64,000 bases of DNA from Thalassobellus citreus. Its GTDB lineage: Bacteria; Bacteroidota; Bacteroidia; Flavobacteriales; Flavobacteriaceae. Positions 60,931 through 64,000 of this stretch are shown here, piece after piece. The stretch is from NCBI RefSeq assembly GCF_044385915.1, contig NZ_JBISCC010000124.1, positions 248,001 through 312,000 of the forward strand, written 5' to 3'. The position numbers and the translations under genes were made by a program. Under the pieces are notes generated by a model. The model made no database searches, was not told the DNA's origin, and worked only from the letters and a program-made list of their open reading frames with translations. Position 1 is the stretch's first letter, and every line of letters starts with the position of its first letter.

Positions 60931-63027
60931 TTATTCAATAATACCAATCTCTCCAATAGAAACATTATTACCTTTTCCTATTTTAGATTTGGCTACAAAC
61001 CGTATATATCTAGCATTTGTTGCATTAAATATTTGTATTTGTTCTATAGGGTTGTTTTTTATGTTTGAAAATTCACCTTCTGATTGTTTTTTCCAATTTT
61101 CATTATCAATACTTGTGTAAAAGGTATAGTTTGAAATTAAATTTAAGTTGCCGCCAACTTGTTGAGGGAAATATGAGAATCCTTTTATTTTTAATGTATT
61201 TCCCATATCTATAATTATTTCTTGTGGAAGTTTTTTTGTGTCATTTCCATAGTTCCAAGTGGTAACAGGATTGCCATCAATAAGTCTATTTGCCGTTTTT
61301 ATATCGCCACTTGTAACAGAAATAATGCGCCATTTTTCTTTAGACATTCCATAATATGTAGTTTTTACAGCACTACTTATGTTTTCATTAGTATTGTTTG
61401 CAATGGCTTTTATGGTAACTGCATTATTAGCTATAAATGGCGTTTTGTATAAAGTGCTATTTGCTGTTGGCTGGGAGCCATCAAGCGTATAGTATATTTT
61501 GTTTTCAGTTTCTGTTTTTAATGTTACAAGTCCTTTTTTATTACGTTCTATTATAGGTGTTTTAACTAAAGTTGGAGCGTTAAATGCAGCAATATTTGAA
61601 ATAACAATGCAGGCCTTTGAGTCCGTAATATTTATTCTAAGCGCTGTCGCTATGACTCTTTTTGTTCGTAAAATTCTTTTATAGCCTATGGTTGTTTCAT
61701 TAGCAATGGTTTGCCAATTTTTATCAACTTTTACTTCCACATTAAATGCTTTAATACGCTGTCCTAATGCTATATGTTCTTGAAGCAAAATTCTATTTAT
61801 AGCTGTAGGTTTTTTAAATTGAAATTCTATTGAAGCAGTCTTTTGATTATCATTAGTAGCCCAATAGGTGTCTTTATTACCATCAATTACATTTTTAGCT
61901 TCATAAACTGGACTATTACCACGTACATAATTTGCTGATGCTTTAGTGTTTTTAAGCAATTCTGTTTTAAAATCAGCATTTATAACTGCTCTAAATTCTT
62001 TTAATTGTACTTCATCATGTTTATTAATTAAACCTCTTTTGTCTGGAGGAATATTTAAAATAAGATTAGCGTTACGACCTACAGATTTATAATAGATATC
62101 TACCAGTTCTTCTACTGACTTTACTTTATCGTCTTCAACACTATGGTAAAACCAACCTGGTCTTGTAGAAACATCGGCTTCTCCTGGCACCCATTTTTCT
62201 CCGTCTTCATGCCCAGACATAAATTCTGTATAATGCACTTTTCCTCCTAATTCGTCTTTTTGACGCAAAAGGCTCCAATTTGTTTTATTAGCATATCCTT
62301 CTTCATTACCAATCCATCTTGCTTCGGAGGGGCCAACACCCCAAATAATCGTTTTTGGCGCAATTTTACTTATCATTTTGTCGGTTTCATCCCAGTTGTA
62401 ATATGCAAGTGTATTGATTTTTCTGGTTTCATTTGCGCCTCCATAATAGCCATCACCACCATTGGCACCATCAAACCATATTTCAAACACATCACCATAA
62501 TTGGTTAACAATTCTTTTAACTGATTTCTAAAATATGTTACATATTCTGGTTTACCGTATTGTGGATGATTTCTATCCCAAGGAGACAAATAAATCCCTA
62601 GTTTTAATTCGTATTCTTTACAAGATTCTGCTAATTCTTTAACAAGGTCTCCTTTGCCATTTTTCCAAGGTGAGTTTTTTACAGAGCGTTCTGTGTACGC
62701 TGATGGCCATAAACAAAATCCGTCGTGGTGTTTAGCTGTTAGAATGATACCCTTCATACCAGCTTCTTTTGCAATACGTGCCCATTGCCGTGTGTCTAAT
62801 GCCGTTGGATTAAACAGTTTTGGAGATTCATCTCCGTAACCCCATTCTTTATTTGTAAAGGTATTTAATGAAAAATGTACAAAGGCATAAAACTCCATTT
62901 CATGCCAATCTAATTGTTTTTGTGAGGGTGTTGGTTCCTCTGGCATTGGCGGAGATATAGGTTCTTTACAGCTGTAAAGAAGCATAAAAGAAAAAATAAA
63001 AAGCATTGCGAATTTATAATTTTTCAT
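60931..63027 (-). CDS. GH29 alpha-L-fucosidase with C-terminal F5/8-type binding domains
   Basis: The longest frame starts at 63045, but Met7 at 63027 gives a proper lipoprotein signal (MKNYKFAMLFIFSFMLLYSC), so I prefer it (698 residues). The catalytic barrel shows FYAFVHFSLNTFTNKEWGYG, GIILTAKHHDGFCLWPS, LGIYLSPWDRNHPQYG and the nucleophile Asp in VFEIWFDGANG (192 in the longer numbering). After it come a discoidin/CBM32-like sandwich (about 350-490), a chitobiase-like segment (IYYTLDGSQPTANSTLYKTP) and a second F5/8-like domain to the end. The KEWGYG type includes fucosidases acting on branched Lewis or alpha-1,3/4 linkages. A partial shared motif lies upstream at 63096. Confidence 0.93.
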   Translation of the reverse strand: MKNYKFAMLFIFSFMLLYSCKEPISPPMPEEPTPSQKQLDWHEMEFYAFVHFSLNTFTNKEWGYGDESPKLFNPTALDTRQWARIAKEAGMKGIILTAKHHDGFCLWPSAYTERSVKNSPWKNGKGDLVKELAESCKEYELKLGIYLSPWDRNHPQYGKPEYVTYFRNQLKELLTNYGDVFEIWFDGANGGDGYYGGANETRKINTLAYYNWDETDKMISKIAPKTIIWGVGPSEARWIGNEEGYANKTNWSLLRQKDELGGKVHYTEFMSGHEDGEKWVPGEADVSTRPGWFYHSVEDDKVKSVEELVDIYYKSVGRNANLILNIPPDKRGLINKHDEVQLKEFRAVINADFKTELLKNTKASANYVRGNSPVYEAKNVIDGNKDTYWATNDNQKTASIEFQFKKPTAINRILLQEHIALGQRIKAFNVEVKVDKNWQTIANETTIGYKRILRTKRVIATALRINITDSKACIVISNIAAFNAPTLVKTPIIERNKKGLVTLKTETENKIYYTLDGSQPTANSTLYKTPFIANNAVTIKAIANNTNENISSAVKTTYYGMSKEKWRIISVTSGDIKTANRLIDGNPVTTWNYGNDTKKLPQEIIIDMGNTLKIKGFSYFPQQVGGNLNLISNYTFYTSIDNENWKKQSEGEFSNIKNNPIEQIQIFNATNARYIRFVAKSKIGKGNNVSIGEIGIIE

Positions 63028-63095
63028 AATGTTGTTATCATTCATAAGTAATCAATTTATAATATTAACATAATTAATATTTTTATTAATACTTT

Positions 63096-63101
63096 TTCGA
63101 C
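63096..63101 (-). promoter_or_regulatory. Partial copy of the shared motif upstream of the third GH29 gene
   Basis: Only the TTCGAC half is kept (TTCGACAAGGG on plus, so CCCTTGTCGAAAAA in the gene direction). It is 69 bases before the preferred GH29 start, similar in spacing to the sites before nagB and the large operon. A six-base match alone is weak. The rest of the 241-base divergent gap to the esterase gene holds an AT-rich inverted repeat (AATATTAA, 5-base loop, TTAATATT, at 63061-63081) and nothing else I can name. Confidence 0.25.
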
Positions 63102-63286
63102 AAGGGTTTAATTAGGGCATGTGTTGGTTGTAAATAATTACTTATTATTAGGATTGGCAAGTTATAATTTATGAGGTTTGTTTTAAGGGGTTATTAATTC
63201 ATATGGATGCTTTTTTGACATAAAATGCTTTGAGTTTTTATATGCCTTGGAATTTGTTTACTTTCCCTTTTTTAAATATTATAAAA

Positions 63287-64000
63287 ATGAAATTTTATCT
63301 AAAAATCAACTTGATTGTTTTATTACTAATTTCAACAAGTTGTATGGCACAACAAACAACAATTTATACCATTGGAGATTCAACCATGGCGAATAAAAAA
63401 AATCCTGAAACAAACCCAGAACATGGTTGGGCACAAGTTTTACCACAGTTTTTTAATAAAAATGCAGTTATTGATAACAGGGCTAAAAACGGAAGAAGTA
63501 GTAGAAGTTTTATTGGAGAAGGTCGTTGGGATTCTATACTTAAAACATTAAAAAAAGATGATTATGTTTTTATACAATTTGGACATAACGATCAGAAATT
63601 TAAAAGTCCTGATCGTTATACCAATCCACATACAGGGTATCGTCATAATTTAATTAAGTTTATTGAAGAAACTAGAGCAAAAGGGGCGACTCCAATTTTG
63701 TTTTCTTCGATAGTTAGAAGAAATTTTAATGAGCACGGAACTTTAATTGATACCCACGGCGAATACCCATTAGAAGTAAGACTCGTGGCATTAGAATATA
63801 ATGTGCCTTTTGTAGACCTTCAATATTTAACAGAGGTTTTAGAAATGTCTTATGGTGTTGAGGGATCGGAAAAATTACATTTACATTTTGAGCCAGGAGA
63901 AAACCCTTATTATAAAAAGGGAAAACATGATGATACACATTTATCAAAATTAGGTGCCACTGAAATCGCAAAACTTGCAGTAAGTGAATTGAAAAAGAAA
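63287..64000 (+). CDS. SGNH-fold rhamnogalacturonan acetylesterase-like protein, CE12 type (3' end at window edge)
   Basis: The frame is open from ATG at 63287 to the right edge (238 residues). It has a signal peptide with a possible lipobox (LLLISTSCMAQ). SGNH blocks are all seen: block I TIYTIGDSTMANK with the nucleophile Ser, block II around NGRSSRSF, block III FIQFGHNDQK, and block V DDTHLSKLGA with the catalytic Asp and His. The GDSTM and GHNDQK forms are typical of CE12 enzymes that remove acetyl groups from rhamnogalacturonan or other pectins. Little of the protein should be missing. It reads away from the GH29 gene and probably starts a pectin-related unit to the right. Confidence 0.9.
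   Translation, partial: MKFYLKINLIVLLLISTSCMAQQTTIYTIGDSTMANKKNPETNPEHGWAQVLPQFFNKNAVIDNRAKNGRSSRSFIGEGRWDSILKTLKKDDYVFIQFGHNDQKFKSPDRYTNPHTGYRHNLIKFIEETRAKGATPILFSSIVRRNFNEHGTLIDTHGEYPLEVRLVALEYNVPFVDLQYLTEVLEMSYGVEGSEKLHLHFEPGENPYYKKGKHDDTHLSKLGATEIAKLAVSELKKK

Noticed and set aside
63726..63971. Minus-strand open frame of 81 codons near the right edge
   Set aside because: Antisense to the conserved CE12-like esterase, whose SGNH blocks are intact.

Overview
The window looks like a chromosomal segment of a Bacteroidota member, most likely a marine or plant/alga-associated Flavobacteriaceae. The evidence is the AT-rich DNA, SusC/SusD pairs, a FecR/ECF sigma pair of the Bacteroidetes type, a type IX secretion (T9SS) sorting domain, TAnnTTTG-like promoter elements and long strings of secreted or lipoprotein glycoside hydrolases. 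It is almost entirely polysaccharide-utilisation DNA: 35 protein genes, no tRNA, rRNA, IS element or CRISPR array seen.

Left part (1-15.5 kb) is a pectin locus. A SusD (cut by the left edge) and an STN-domain SusC lie next to a FecR anti-sigma factor and a divergent ECF sigma factor (TTG start). A rightward group follows: a PL1 pectate lyase with a T9SS tail, a secreted beta-helix protein, a CE8 pectin methylesterase and an outer-membrane barrel protein. A perfect 30-bp palindrome sits over the probable promoter of the lyase. A partial CE12-type acetylesterase at the right edge (63.3 kb) may open a second pectin group.

Middle part (15.6-56.4 kb, all leftward) is a locus whose gene content fits the exo-degradation of complex N-glycans. 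It has a 16-gene, roughly 30-kb near-gapless run: GH92, SSS transporter, GH130, CBM9 protein, GHL10-like protein, GH92, glycosylasparaginase, GH2, GH20, GH29, GH92, GH29, GH92, GH3, GH97, GH51. Then come a second SusC/SusD pair, an FG-GAP/ASPIC protein and a small group (unknown ORF, CutC, FHS-type sugar permease). Proposed route: fucose, xylose, galactose, GlcNAc and alpha-mannose are trimmed outside the cytoplasm, GlcNAc-Asn is split by the asparaginase, Man-beta-1,4-GlcNAc is imported and phosphorolysed by GH130, and amino sugars enter glycolysis through NagB.

Right part (56.5-63 kb) holds a LytS-type histidine kinase and a LytTR response regulator reading away from the large operon, then NagB fused to a PIG-L deacetylase domain, and a third GH29. 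Between kinase and regulator lie two gene relics: a decayed AraC-type DNA-binding domain on the minus strand and a decayed second copy of the kinase C-terminus. A short motif, GTTATTnGTCGAA in the direction of the genes, occurs upstream of the large operon, the second susC, nagB and the cutC group, with a partial copy upstream of the third GH29. It is a candidate regulon signal for this system. All family calls are from reading the proteins; no database search was run.
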